A stretch of 43,535 nucleotides of DNA. It comes from Hyphomicrobiales bacterium. GTDB lineage: Bacteria > Pseudomonadota > Alphaproteobacteria > Rhizobiales > Aestuariivirgaceae. Below, piece by piece: positions 30,633 to 39,613 of the stretch. Location: NCBI GenBank assembly GCA_026982665.1, contig JALSGQ010000126.1, forward strand, positions 1 through 43,535, given 5' to 3'. The notes beneath the pieces are model-generated. The model saw only the letters and a program-made list of their open reading frames with translations, made no database searches and was not told where the DNA came from. The translations under genes and the position numbers were made by a program. Within the stretch, counting starts at the first letter, position 1; each line of letters begins with the position of its first letter.

Positions 30633-31259
30633 ATGACCCTGCAGGAACGACACAACGATGCACGTGATCACCTGACCTGGCTCATTGGTGCGCTGGCCCG
30701 CGCCCTGTTCCGCCACGCGGAGCATGATGCCACGGTGATGGGCGCGTTGCAGCGCCTGGCCGCCTGCAGCCCCGGTGCCGCACCGCTGACATCGGCAAGC
30801 AATGAAGCGGCAGGCCGTGCCGATGCACGCAAGCACCACGCGCACCGCATCGAGGCCTGCCACTTCCTGCCGCAGGCTGCCGTGGATGCCCTGCGCCATG
30901 CGCAGGAGGCAGCCATGGCGCTGGCGGCGGCGCTGGAACACCTGCGCTGGCAAGCGATGGGCAGTGCCGCCGCCATTGCCGAGGTGGCCGGGCCCGAGGG
31001 GCGCCTGTTGTGCAATGACGCGGCCTTGCGCCTGCTGATCACCGCGCCCGGCTGTCGCCCGCCCATCTCGGCCCTGCGACTGCCCGGCGCGGCGGCTGAT
31101 GAAGCACCTGTGCTGTTCGTGCTTTCCGGCGCAGCGCACGTGCAGGACGTGCATGGCGCACTGCGCCACGTGGCTGCCGGCCAGGCTCTGCAGGCAGGCT
31201 CGCACGCCCTGCAGGCGGATGAAAACGCGCCGCTGCTGGCCTGCCTGCTGCGCCCCTGA
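30633..31259 (+). CDS. Cupin-like protein, possibly a degenerate DMSP-lyase relative
   Basis: A 208-residue protein with no certain identity. The N-terminal half is helical and Ala-rich, with a single HFLP segment near 77-80. The C-terminal half reads like the cupin of the dimethylsulfoniopropionate-lyase family: GPEGRLLCNDAALRLLITAPG, then VLFVLSGAAHVQ, then AAGQALQAGSHALQADENAPLL. In that family the strand after APG carries an HxH metal motif; here it reads PPISALRLPG, with no His. H191 near the end remains. A catalytically inactive relative is possible. The start at 30633 is a best guess (AGGGAG 11 nt upstream). EamA exporter gene follows. The family call is tentative. Confidence 0.4.
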   Translation: MTLQERHNDARDHLTWLIGALARALFRHAEHDATVMGALQRLAACSPGAAPLTSASNEAAGRADARKHHAHRIEACHFLPQAAVDALRHAQEAAMALAAALEHLRWQAMGSAAAIAEVAGPEGRLLCNDAALRLLITAPGCRPPISALRLPGAAADEAPVLFVLSGAAHVQDVHGALRHVAAGQALQAGSHALQADENAPLLACLLRP

Positions 31260-31363
31260 TGCACGAACCGCACACCCCGCCGCTGCTGATTGTCCCCGCC
31301 CTGCCGGCTGCATGCATGATGATGCAGCAATGATGGCACTTGCGGCCATGCGTTGATCCGTGC

Positions 31364-32275
31364 ATGCAGCAATCCATGCGCAGGCATGCACACATTCTCG
31401 CCCCACTGCTGATGGCGCTGTCCATGGCCCTGTTCACGGCCAATGATGCCACGGTGAAGTTCCTTGGCGATTCGCTGCCGCTTGGTGTCATCATCGTCTG
31501 GCGCGGCTGGTTCATGATTGCGCTGCTGCTTGTCCTCATCCTGCTGCTGCCGGGACACGGGCCGGCGGCCCTGCCCCATGCGTGGCAGCGGCCGGTGCTG
31601 GTGCGCTCGGCATGGGACACGCTGGTTACGCTGAGCTACCTCACGGCGCTGATGCACATGCCCATTGCCAACGTGCTGGCCATCATGAACCTCTCGCCCC
31701 TGCTCATCCTGCCGCTGGCGGCGTGGCGGCTGGGCGAGCGGCTGCATGGGCGCGACATGCTGGCGCTGCTGGCGGGGCTGGGGGGCGCGCTGCTGGTGAT
31801 CCGCCCGGGGCCGGAGGGCTTCAACGCCTTCGCCCTGCTGGCGCTGCTGGCCGCCGCAGCCGCCGCCATGCGCGACATCGCCACCCGCCGCATCCCGCCC
31901 GCCACGCCAACGCTGGCGGTTACCCTCTCCAACATGGCGCTGGTGCAACTGGCAGGACTGGCACTGTGGCTGCTGCAGGGGCTTCTTGCTGGCACGGCAG
32001 AAAAACCGCTGATGATGCCGCAGAACGGCGGCCAGTGGGCGCTTCTGATGCTGGCGGCGGCGCTGCTGGCGGCGGCCATCGCCACGCTGGTGGCATCGGT
32101 GCGGGTTGCGCCGCTGCACATCTCCGCGCCGTGGCGCTATTCCGTCATCGTCTGGGGCGTGCTGGCGGGCTGGCTGGTGTTCGGCGAGGTGCCCGATGGC
32201 ATCACCCTGCTGGGCATCGGCATCATCCTTGCCAGCTCCATGCATGCCACCCTGCGCCGCGGCGATGGCGGCTGA
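31364..32275 (+). CDS. EamA/DMT-family transporter
   Basis: A 303-residue membrane protein with about ten hydrophobic helices in two EamA repeats, the drug/metabolite transporter layout. The first repeat includes ALFTANDATVKFLGDSLPLG and the AIMNLSPLLILPLAAWRLGERL segment typical of the family; the second ends with WLVFGEVPDGITLLGIGIILASS. Substrate unknown; relatives export metabolites or amino acids. The start is uncertain between ATG 31364 and 31376, since neither has a good ribosome site. The gap before it contains the hairpin GCTGCAT/ATGCAGC (31307-31328). It converges with the YihY gene. Confidence 0.87.
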   Translation: MQQSMRRHAHILAPLLMALSMALFTANDATVKFLGDSLPLGVIIVWRGWFMIALLLVLILLLPGHGPAALPHAWQRPVLVRSAWDTLVTLSYLTALMHMPIANVLAIMNLSPLLILPLAAWRLGERLHGRDMLALLAGLGGALLVIRPGPEGFNAFALLALLAAAAAAMRDIATRRIPPATPTLAVTLSNMALVQLAGLALWLLQGLLAGTAEKPLMMPQNGGQWALLMLAAALLAAAIATLVASVRVAPLHISAPWRYSVIVWGVLAGWLVFGEVPDGITLLGIGIILASSMHATLRRGDGG

Positions 32276-32320
32276 CCCCGGCAGGCCGGCCGCGCGGCGG
32301 GCCTGCCCTGGCAGCGCCGC

Positions 32321-33214
32321 TCAGCTCTCCACCGCCGATTGCGCCTCGGGCACTTCCGCGCCGCCCTGCTGCAGCAGCATGCAGAAGCGCAGGCCATGCA
32401 CCAGGATGGCCCAGGAAATGTATATCCACCACAACAGCAGAATGAGCGTGGCGATGACGCCATAGATGGTGGTGTAGGTGGAGCTGTGGGTGGCGTAGTA
32501 GAGGAAGGCGTCTCGCGACAGCACCCACACCAGCGCCACGATGAAGGCGGCGGTGGCAGTGGCTGCCGGGGCCATGCGGCGGTTGGGCGCGAACTGGTAG
32601 AACAGCCAGAAGATGCTCCACGCCAGCAGCAGCGACAGCAGCCACGACAGCACCGCCTGCAAAAGCTCCGGCACGGGCAGCCCCCACGCCGCAGGCAATG
32701 CCGCCAGCCAGCCATGCACGGCATGGGCCAGTGCCGCCATCAGCGGCACCGCCAGCGCCAGCCCGGCATAGGTGAACAGCGCCGCCAGCGGGCCACGGCG
32801 CGGAGCGTTGCAGACATCCTGCACGATGTCATCCAGGGTGCGGGAAAAGAACCATGCGGCCAGTGCCATCCAGCCCACGCCCAGCAGCCCCAGCTGCCCG
32901 GTGTTGGCGACGAAACGGTCCAGGTGCCGCATGATGAAGGCCGGGTCATCCAGCGGCAGGCTGTTGCGCAGCAGCGCCTCGAAGGCAGCGCGCAGCTGCT
33001 CGAACTGTGGCAGCGCCGTGAACACGGCAATCATGATGGCCATCAGCGGCACGATGGAGAACAGCGTGCTGAAGCTGAGCGACGCGGCATAATGCTCCAG
33101 CTTCGGCTCGAACAGGCTGCGCATGAAACCACGCAGAAAGGCCGCATACAGACGCAGCATGCGGCGCAGACGCGCACGGCGGCGCAAGCGGGCAAAGTGC
33201 TCACCGGGCCTCAT
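32321..33214 (-). CDS. YihY/virulence factor BrkB family membrane protein
   Basis: A 297-residue inner-membrane protein with about six helices. The N-terminal block HYAASLSFSTLFSIVPLMAI and the C-terminal RDAFLYYATHSSTYTTIYG with LLLWWIYISWAILVHG are diagnostic of the YihY/BrkB (formerly RNase BN) family. Its molecular function is not established. The start at 33214 has AGGGGGAC directly upstream; a longer reading adds 48 residues without similarity. It stands alone on the minus strand, downstream of the copper genes but separated by 180 nt. Confidence 0.92.
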   Translation of the reverse strand: MRPGEHFARLRRRARLRRMLRLYAAFLRGFMRSLFEPKLEHYAASLSFSTLFSIVPLMAIMIAVFTALPQFEQLRAAFEALLRNSLPLDDPAFIMRHLDRFVANTGQLGLLGVGWMALAAWFFSRTLDDIVQDVCNAPRRGPLAALFTYAGLALAVPLMAALAHAVHGWLAALPAAWGLPVPELLQAVLSWLLSLLLAWSIFWLFYQFAPNRRMAPAATATAAFIVALVWVLSRDAFLYYATHSSTYTTIYGVIATLILLLWWIYISWAILVHGLRFCMLLQQGGAEVPEAQSAVES

Positions 33215-33394
33215 GTCCCCCTGCTGGCAAAAAACGCCCGCCGGCACAAGGGGCGCAGTGCATGCTCCCTGCACCGGCAGGCCTTCAGGGTGTGTCATGA
33301 AACCGGGCAGGACAGGCTGGCATGAGCGCTCCACGGCAGCGTTTCGCCATGCCAGCATGCCAGCATCATGCCACCGCCCTGCCCGCGGCCTGCA

Positions 33395-33958
33395 TCACTT
33401 CTGCTGCATGCCACCGTGCTGCATGCCCTGCATCTTCTGCTTCATCATGTGCATCATGGTGGCGGAGACCTTCTTCACCGGCACCTGCACCTGCACCTTG
33501 CCGGCCTTTTCGAACACCAGCGTCAGGTCGAACACATCGCCGGGCTTCAGGTCCTTCCGCACGCCAATGAGCATGATGTGCAGGCCACCGGGCTTGAGCA
33601 CCGTCTCGCCCCCTGCCGGCACCTCCATGTATGGCACCTGGCGCATCTTCATCACCACCTGGCCGTCGCGCTGCTCCTTCACGTGGGTGTGCAGCTCGAT
33701 GCGTTCCGACACATCTCCCTCGGCACGCACCAGCTTGTCATCCTCCTTGCCGGTGTTCTTCAGCGTCATGTAGGCAGCCGCCACCTTCGCACCCCCCATG
33801 GGCGGGCGGGCATAGGGATTTTCGACCTTGATGGTGGCAGCGGCCACCGCCTCGGAGCCGGCGGCCTGTGCCGGCGAAAGCGCCATTCCACCAGTCATCA
33901 GGCCTGCACCCAGCAGCATGGCACCTGCCAGCGCCGTGAACATGATCTTCCCGTTCAT
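33395..33958 (-). CDS. Periplasmic PCu(A)C-type copper chaperone
   Basis: A 187-residue secreted protein of the PCu(A)C family, which holds Cu(I) in the periplasm and helps deliver copper to cytochrome c oxidase. The signal peptide is MNGKIMFTALAGAMLLGAG onward, with probable cleavage after AQA near residue 32. Copper ligands are H92, M103 or M105, H127 and M129 (GLHIM), close to the HX10MX21HXM motif. The C-terminal tail (168-187) is rich in Met, His and Gln and may add copper-binding capacity. GGGAG lies about 8 nt before the start. It follows a DUF2946-like gene on the same strand. Confidence 0.92.
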   Translation of the reverse strand: MNGKIMFTALAGAMLLGAGLMTGGMALSPAQAAGSEAVAAATIKVENPYARPPMGGAKVAAAYMTLKNTGKEDDKLVRAEGDVSERIELHTHVKEQRDGQVVMKMRQVPYMEVPAGGETVLKPGGLHIMLIGVRKDLKPGDVFDLTLVFEKAGKVQVQVPVKKVSATMMHMMKQKMQGMQHGGMQQK

Positions 33959-34102
33959 GAGAAAAACTCCCATTGCTTCCATGATTGTCTTCATCATCAT
34001 CAGGCAGCCGCGATGAGCCATGATGCGCTGCAATGCATGCGCAAGGCCGCACATCATCGTGCCCTGTGCGCTGCATGAACGCCTCATGCGGCTGCATCCT
34101 GC

Positions 34103-34170
34103 CGGCCCCATGGCCAGCGGCGGGGCCGGTCTTGCGAGGATTCGCGAGGAGACGAGGCGCATCCCTCGTC
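34103..34170 (-). other. Two hairpins between the DUF2946-like and PCu(A)C genes
   Basis: GACGAGG (34151-34157) pairs with CCTCGTC (34164-34170) around a 6-nt loop, 7 nt after the DUF2946-like stop codon on the minus strand. CCGGCCCC (34103-34110) pairs with GGGGCCGG (34123-34130) around a 12-nt loop. Neither has a U-tract. They could tune expression or mRNA processing within a copper operon. The rest of the 219-nt gap shows no gene. Confidence 0.35.
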
Positions 34171-34177
34171 GCATGCA

Positions 34178-34570
34178 TCATGGAAGCGGTGGCGCGCGGG
34201 CAAGCCATGAACGGGCAGCAGCGGCCGGCGGTGGCGCATGGCGCACCACCGGAAGGGAAACGGCACCTGGCGGCCAGGCACCAGCGAAGGGAGAAACATG
34301 GCGCGGCGCATCAAGCGCCGGAAGACAGCAGCACTCGCCCCCGCCAACGCAGCACGGCGGCAACTGCGCCTGCGATGATGAGGGGGCGGAAGACGCCGGC
34401 TGAGGCGGCACGGTGCGCACGGAGCAGATGATGCCGGTGGAAGCGCCTGCCGGCAGCAACATCAGCATGCCGTGCAGCAGCAGTTGCAGCGCCATCAGCC
34501 AGGCACCGAACGCCGCCGTCAGCGGCATGCGCCGCAACCGCGCCAGAAACAGTCGTTCAGTGCTGCTCAT
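34178..34570 (-). CDS. DUF2946-like small Cys-rich protein
   Basis: A 130-residue protein with a basic N-terminus, a hydrophobic segment at about 18-42 (signal anchor or signal peptide), then a low-complexity part with a Cys cluster: C49, C73-C74 and C80-C82 in PPCCVGGGECCCLP. It ends SWLARAPP, an ending typical of DUF2946 proteins, which are often found beside copper-uptake genes. Function unknown; metal binding by the Cys cluster is inferred. The start is ATG 34570, with GATGGGAAC just upstream. It precedes the PCu(A)C gene on the same strand and diverges from the SLC13 gene. Confidence 0.6.
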   Translation of the reverse strand: MSSTERLFLARLRRMPLTAAFGAWLMALQLLLHGMLMLLPAGASTGIICSVRTVPPQPASSAPSSSQAQLPPCCVGGGECCCLPALDAPRHVSPFAGAWPPGAVSLPVVRHAPPPAAAARSWLARAPPLP

Positions 34571-34787
34571 GTTCCCATCATATGGTGTGCTGCGCTGCCC
34601 TGTCATGTGGCACGCTGGCGCAGCGATGGCCGCCACACCCTTGCCCATATCGACATTTGGCCATATGTCTGTGGCATTGCCTGCCGGCAATCACATATTC
34701 ACGCCAATCCCGCGCCACGGCAACCCCCTGATGCGGCATGGCGCGGACATCCCGGCTCATCAACCGGCAACCGGACGGGACGGCTCC

Positions 34788-36356
34788 ATGACACGACCGA
34801 CAGCCGATCCGCATTCCTGCAAGGGTGCCTTCTCGCTGGCCCGCGACAGCCTGCAGGCACCGGAGGTGGACTACCTGGTGCACCTGCGCCGCCGCGGATA
34901 CCAGCGCTGGCTGCTGCTGCGCCAGTCGGTGAACCTGCATTACTTCATCGAGAAACGCTGGTTCTTCATTGCCATCATCATCGGCGCGGTGCTGCTGGCA
35001 ATGCCGACACCAGAGGGGCTGACGCGGGCCGGGCACATCGTGCTGGTGATCTCGCTGGTGGCCACCATCCTGTTCATCACCGAGCCGGTGCCGCTGCCCA
35101 CCGTGGCGCTGATGATCATCGTCGCCGAAGTGGCGCTGATGGGCATTGAATCGACGGAAGTGGCAAAGAGCCTGATGACCGATTCGGTGCTGTTCATCAT
35201 GGGCTCGCTGATGCTGGCGGTGGCCATCGTCAAGCAGAAGCTGGACACGCGCATTGCCTGGGGCATCGTGCGACTCACCGGCACGAAAACGCTCAACATC
35301 GCCTTCGGCATCTCGCTGGTTTCCGGCCTGCTGGCCTCGTTCATCGGCGAGCACACGGTGGCGGCAATGATGCTGCCGGTGGGCATCACCCTCATCACCC
35401 TCACCTCGCAGGACCCGGCGAAGGTGCGCAACCTGGCCGCCGTGCTGCTGTTCTCCATCTCCTACGGCTGCTCGGTGGCCGGCATCGGCACGCCGTCGGG
35501 CGGTGCGCGCAATGCCATCATGATCGGATACTGGCAGGAGTTCTTCCACGACCCCACCAACCCGGAAACGTGGAAGTATCTCGTCGATTACGCCACGTGG
35601 ATGGCCTATGCCTACCCCGTCTTCCTGGCGCAGCTGCCGTTCGTTACGCTCATCCTGTTCACGGCCTTCCGGCCGGAATACAAGCGGCTTGACCGTGCCG
35701 TCGCACGGCTGCGTGCACGCGTGCTGGAACAGGGGCCGCTGAAGCCGGCGGACTGGGTAGCCATCATCCTGTTCTTCGGCATCCTCTATGGCTGGATCAT
35801 GCTCTCCGGCGAAATCGGCATGGGCACCGTGGCGGTGGCCGGTGCCGCGGCCTTCCTCATCGCCGGGCTGGTGAAGTGGGAAGACGTCAACTCCGGCGTC
35901 AACTGGGGCGTGGTGCTGCTGTATGCGGCGGCCATCTCCCTTGGCGTGCAGATGAAGGAAACCGGTGCCGCCGGCTGGCTGGCAGGCAACTTCCTGGCGC
36001 TGCTGGCACCGCTGGGCATGGGCGAGGGCGTGGGCCTGTGGGCTGCCGTCTCGCTGCTCACCACCGCGGTTACCAACACCATGAGCAACGGTGCGGCGGT
36101 GGCGGTGCTGGGGCCCATCGTGCTCAACCTGGCGCAGGCCGCCGGCGAAAGCCCGCTGGTGATAGGCTTCATCACCGCCGTGTCCTCGGCCTTCGCCTAT
36201 CTCACCGTGGTGGGCACGCCGGCCAGCACCATCGTCTATGCATCGGGATACCTGAAGACCACCGATTTCCTGAAGGTCGGCTGGCGCATGGTCATCATGT
36301 CCACTATCATCCTGCTGCTGGCCGCCGCCTTCTACTGGCCGCTGCTGGGAACATGA
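34788..36356 (+). CDS. SLC13/DASS-family transporter
   Basis: A 522-residue transporter of the divalent anion:Na+ symporter superfamily, which imports dicarboxylates, sulfate or related anions. About 11-12 helices are visible after a hydrophilic N-terminus of about 60 residues. The SNT-type motif of the second repeat appears in TAVTNTMSNGAAVAVLGPI, and the first repeat has IGEHTVAAMMLPVG in place of the usual SNT form. GTPSGGARNAIMIGYW is another family block. The start at 34788 is a best guess; a long open frame continues upstream into the divergent DUF2946-like gene and is non-coding by composition. Substrate cannot be assigned. Confidence 0.88.
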   Translation: MTRPTADPHSCKGAFSLARDSLQAPEVDYLVHLRRRGYQRWLLLRQSVNLHYFIEKRWFFIAIIIGAVLLAMPTPEGLTRAGHIVLVISLVATILFITEPVPLPTVALMIIVAEVALMGIESTEVAKSLMTDSVLFIMGSLMLAVAIVKQKLDTRIAWGIVRLTGTKTLNIAFGISLVSGLLASFIGEHTVAAMMLPVGITLITLTSQDPAKVRNLAAVLLFSISYGCSVAGIGTPSGGARNAIMIGYWQEFFHDPTNPETWKYLVDYATWMAYAYPVFLAQLPFVTLILFTAFRPEYKRLDRAVARLRARVLEQGPLKPADWVAIILFFGILYGWIMLSGEIGMGTVAVAGAAAFLIAGLVKWEDVNSGVNWGVVLLYAAAISLGVQMKETGAAGWLAGNFLALLAPLGMGEGVGLWAAVSLLTTAVTNTMSNGAAVAVLGPIVLNLAQAAGESPLVIGFITAVSSAFAYLTVVGTPASTIVYASGYLKTTDFLKVGWRMVIMSTIILLLAAAFYWPLLGT

Positions 36357-36430
36357 GCGCACGGTTGATGTGCTGCGCATGATCGTGCACGCATGAACCG
36401 GATGCAAACCCGAACAGGTGGCAGGCAAAG

Positions 36431-37450
36431 ATGGGACTGCTGGACTTCCTGCGGCATTCGCCGCTGCATGAACGCACCGAAAAGGCGCTGCAGGAGCAGC
36501 TGCGCAAGCTGCGCGCCAGGCGGCGGCAGCGCTTTCGCGTGCTGGTGTCGCTGAAGGACGAGGAAACCCTCTACCCCGTGCGCATGGCGGCGCGCATTGC
36601 CGACTGCCCCACCTGCGACATCATCCTGCTGTTCGTGCGGCCGGTGGACCGCGACAGCGGCATGCACATGAAGGTGGCGCGGCAGAACATGCTGGAGGCC
36701 GGCGTGGAATTGCCGGGCCTTCGCGTGTTGCGCAAGGGGCTTGAGGTATTGCAGCAGGAGCTGGGGCTTTCCACCGAGGAGTGCGAGGCACGCCACAGCC
36801 ACATGGATGCATGGGGAGACCCGGTGGGCGACAACAAGGTAAGCTTCACCTGCCCCGATGGCCGCGAGCTGGTGCTGAAGCTGAAGGTGGCACCGGACAT
36901 CACCTCCGGCATTCTCGACCAGTACGAGCTTGGCCCCTACAACCTCATCATCCTTGGCGAGCCGGTGCGCTGGAAGAAGTCCGGCATCTGGGTGCTGTTT
37001 CACCACGTGGTGGCAGAGCGCATCCTGGCGCTGGCACCGTGCTCGGTGATGGTGGCGCGCAACACGCTGGAGAAGTCCGGCTTCTTCATCTACCTCGATG
37101 GCAGCGCACGCTCCTACAACGGCATGCGCCGCACCGCGGTGCTGGCCTGCGAGGCGGGCGAGCCCATCACCCTGTTCGCGGTGGCCGAGCCGGACGAAGA
37201 CCTGCGCAAGGCCCGGCGCATCATCGACAAGGGCCGCAAGATCCTGAGCGACCTGGGCATTCCGGTGCAGGCAACAAAAGCTGCAAGGGGAAAGGTGGTG
37301 GAAGAGATCATCCGCCACGGCAACGACCATCTCGTCATCGCCATCACCGACCGCGGCCGCTCGCGCCTGCAGCGCATCCTGTTCGGCTCCATCGCGGCGG
37401 AAACCGCCCGCCGTGCTGCCACCTCGGTGCTGGACGTGCGCCTGGGCTGA
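36431..37450 (+). CDS. Tandem universal stress protein
   Basis: A 339-residue cytoplasmic protein with two UspA-like halves. The N-terminal half (about 36-215) begins RFRVLVSLKDEET and the C-terminal half begins near 235. The second half ends with DRGRSRLQRILFGSIAAETARRA, the GX2GX9GS/T-like nucleotide-binding loop, so that half may bind ATP; the first lacks a clear copy. An inserted region (about 120-170) with HSHMDAWGDPVG is unusual. It starts 74 nt after the SLC13 gene with AGGTGGCAGG upstream, so the two are probably co-transcribed. A regulatory role for the transporter is inferred from position. Confidence 0.8.
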   Translation: MGLLDFLRHSPLHERTEKALQEQLRKLRARRRQRFRVLVSLKDEETLYPVRMAARIADCPTCDIILLFVRPVDRDSGMHMKVARQNMLEAGVELPGLRVLRKGLEVLQQELGLSTEECEARHSHMDAWGDPVGDNKVSFTCPDGRELVLKLKVAPDITSGILDQYELGPYNLIILGEPVRWKKSGIWVLFHHVVAERILALAPCSVMVARNTLEKSGFFIYLDGSARSYNGMRRTAVLACEAGEPITLFAVAEPDEDLRKARRIIDKGRKILSDLGIPVQATKAARGKVVEEIIRHGNDHLVIAITDRGRSRLQRILFGSIAAETARRAATSVLDVRLG

Positions 37451-37465
37451 AGTGGAAGTGCATGC

Positions 37466-37765
37466 TCACGCCGTCGGGCGCACCTCGAAGCCGGATGGGG
37501 TGTCGGCGGTGTCGCAAGGCACCTCCCGGGCATCGATGCGCTCCACCCTTGCTGCCGGCGGCCCCTCCTCCGCCCGGCGCAGCATCTCCTCCACCGCCTG
37601 CCGCGAACCGCGAAACAGTGCCTCCACCGTGCCGTCGCGGCGGTTGCGCACCCAGCCGGCAAGGCCCAGCGCCTGCGCCGTGCGTTGCGTCCAGGCGCGG
37701 TAGAACACGCCCTGCACCCGGCCATGAATGCGCGCGTGCACGCAGATGTCCTCCGCCGTCGTCAT
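37466..37765 (-). CDS. acyP: Acylphosphatase
   Basis: A 99-residue enzyme hydrolysing acyl phosphates such as acetyl or carbamoyl phosphate. The active site is complete: GRVQGVFYRAW with R23, and N41 in GWVRNRRDGTVEA. Length is normal. It lies on the minus strand between the universal stress protein gene, which converges on it 15 nt away, and rimO, which diverges 68 nt away, so it shares a short promoter region with rimO. Confidence 0.95.
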   Translation of the reverse strand: MTTAEDICVHARIHGRVQGVFYRAWTQRTAQALGLAGWVRNRRDGTVEALFRGSRQAVEEMLRRAEEGPPAARVERIDAREVPCDTADTPSGFEVRPTA

Positions 37766-37833
37766 GATCCTTGCCCCATCTTCCGCATGGGCCTATTTTC
37801 GCCGCCAACGCAACACCGCGCAAGGAGCGCTTC

Positions 37834-39210
37834 ATGCCGCAGGACAACGCACGTGTGCCGCGCATCGGCATCGTTTCGCTGGGATGTGCGAAGGCACTGG
37901 TCGACTCGGAGCAGATCATTTCGCTGCTGCGGGCGCAGGGCTATGGCTTTGCGCCTGATCATGCCGGGGCCGATGCCGTCATCGTCAACACCTGCGGCTT
38001 TCTCGATTCCGCCCGTGCCGAATCGCTGGCCGCCATTGCCGAGGCGCTGGATGAAAACGGCAAGGTGATCGTTACCGGCTGTCTGGGCGCGGAGCCGGAA
38101 GCTCTGGCCGAGCACGCGGAGAAGCTCATCGCCATCACCGGTCCGGCACAGGCGCACGAGGTGATCCGCGCCGTCAATGCCGCCGTGCCACCGCCGCATG
38201 ACCCGAAGCTGGAACTGCTGCCACCAGCGGGCCTGAAGCTGACGCCGGCGCACTATGCCTACCTGAAAATCTCCGAGGGCTGCTCCAACAGGTGCAGCTT
38301 CTGCATCATCCCGCGGCTGCGCGGGCCGCTGGCCTCGCGCCCGGCGGCAGAGGTGCTGGCCGAGGCCGAGGCACTACTGCGCCGCGGGGTGAAGGAGCTG
38401 CTCATCGTCTCGCAGGACACCGCCGCCTACGGGCAGGACATCCGCTATGCCAGCAGCCGCTGGCGCGATGCAGAAGTGCGCGCCCATATCCATGACCTGG
38501 CGCGCGCACTGGGCACACTGGCGCAGGAACACGGCGCATGGCTGCGGCTGCATTACCTCTATCCCTATCCCCATCTCGATGCGCTGGTGGAGCTGATGGC
38601 CGAGGGCCTTGCCCTGCCCTACCTGGACGTGCCCTTGCAGCACGCTGCACCAGCCGTGCTGAAGGCCATGAAACGCCCGGCCAACACGGAGAAGATGCTT
38701 CAGCGCATCGAGGCATGGCGGCGCATCTGCCCGGATGTTGCCATTCGCTCCACCTTCATCGTCGGCTTTCCCGGCGAGACGGAAGAGGACTTCGAGCAGC
38801 TCCTTGCCTTCCTGCGGGCGGCGCGGCTGGATCGCGTCGGCTGCTTCATCTACGAGCACGTGCAGGGTGCCGCCGCCAACGCCCTGGCCGGCGCAGTGCC
38901 GCCGCAGGTGGCCGAAGAGCGCCGGGCGCGGCTGATGCAGTTGCAGGAAGAGATCGCGGCAGAGAAGACGGCCGAACTGGTGGGGCACGAGGAGGTGGTG
39001 CTGGTGGATGGCATCGACGCGGAGCAGGATGTGGTCATCGCCCGCTCGCGGCGCGATGCGCCGGAGGTGGACGGGCTTGTCCTCATCCCGCGGGAGCTGG
39101 CACCGGCAGCGCAGCCGGGCGATTTCCTGCGCGTGCGCCACACGGCGGCGGAAGTGCATGACCTGTGGGCCGAACCCTCTGCTTCCCGCAAAGGAGCCGA
39201 AGCAACATGA
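37834..39210 (+). CDS. rimO: Ribosomal protein S12 methylthiotransferase RimO
   Basis: A 458-residue radical-SAM enzyme adding a methylthio group to an Asp of ribosomal protein S12. The N-terminal UPF0004 domain has C18 and C54 ([15 protein letters not shown], RimO-specific) and a third Cys in VTGCLGAE. The radical-SAM cluster motif CX3CX2C is C150, C154, C157 in [15 protein letters not shown]-terminal TRAM domain follows. The [11 protein letters not shown] block separates it from MiaB. The start has AAGGAGCGC upstream. The stop overlaps the crcB start (ATGA). Confidence 0.96.
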   Translation: MPQDNARVPRIGIVSLGCAKALVDSEQIISLLRAQGYGFAPDHAGADAVIVNTCGFLDSARAESLAAIAEALDENGKVIVTGCLGAEPEALAEHAEKLIAITGPAQAHEVIRAVNAAVPPPHDPKLELLPPAGLKLTPAHYAYLKISEGCSNRCSFCIIPRLRGPLASRPAAEVLAEAEALLRRGVKELLIVSQDTAAYGQDIRYASSRWRDAEVRAHIHDLARALGTLAQEHGAWLRLHYLYPYPHLDALVELMAEGLALPYLDVPLQHAAPAVLKAMKRPANTEKMLQRIEAWRRICPDVAIRSTFIVGFPGETEEDFEQLLAFLRAARLDRVGCFIYEHVQGAAANALAGAVPPQVAEERRARLMQLQEEIAAEKTAELVGHEEVVLVDGIDAEQDVVIARSRRDAPEVDGLVLIPRELAPAAQPGDFLRVRHTAAEVHDLWAEPSASRKGAEAT

Positions 39211-39608
39211 CGGCGGGCGTCAGCTTGGGCATGGTGGCGGCGGCGGCCATTGGCGGCGGCATCGGCGCGGCGGCGCGGCTGCTGGTGGTGGCGGCGAGCG
39301 CGCGGCTGCTGGGGCCTGCCTTTCCGTGGGGCACCTTTCTTGTCAACGTTGCAGGCTCGCTGCTGATGGGGCTGCTTACTGCCTGGCTCATCGCCCGCTG
39401 GGATGCGCCACAAACCATGCGCGTGTTCCTGGCCACCGGCATCCTGGGGGGGTTCACCACCTTCTCCGCCTTCGCCCTTGATTTCGCCATGCTGTGGGAA
39501 AACCGCCAGCATGCCGCCGCGCTGCTCTATGCCACCGGCTCGGTGCTGGCCTCGCTGGCCGCCGTGTTCGCCGGGCTGTGGCTGGGGCGCGGCCTGTGGC
39601 AGGGGTGA
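39207..39608 (+). CDS. crcB: Fluoride efflux channel CrcB/FluC
   Basis: A 133-residue membrane protein with four helices, exporting fluoride as an antiparallel dimer. Family motifs are [14 protein letters not shown], with the conserved Asn, and [15 protein letters not shown], with the TTFS pore segment. AAGGAG precedes the ATG, which overlaps the rimO stop. No fluoride riboswitch can fit because the gene is translationally coupled to rimO. It is followed after 5 nt by the pseudouridine synthase gene, as in related bacteria. Confidence 0.95.
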   Translation: MTAGVSLGMVAAAAIGGGIGAAARLLVVAASARLLGPAFPWGTFLVNVAGSLLMGLLTAWLIARWDAPQTMRVFLATGILGGFTTFSAFALDFAMLWENRQHAAALLYATGSVLASLAAVFAGLWLGRGLWQG

Positions 39609-39613
39609 ACATC

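Noticed and set aside
33340-33380. GCATGCCAGCATGCCAGCATCATGCC as a CRISPR-like or satellite repeat
   Set aside because: Only two or three imperfect copies of a short unit with no spacers; simple low-complexity sequence in a gap.
39150-39207. Possible fluoride riboswitch before crcB
   Set aside because: The crcB start overlaps the rimO stop codon, so there is no untranslated leader, and no riboswitch-like motif was seen.
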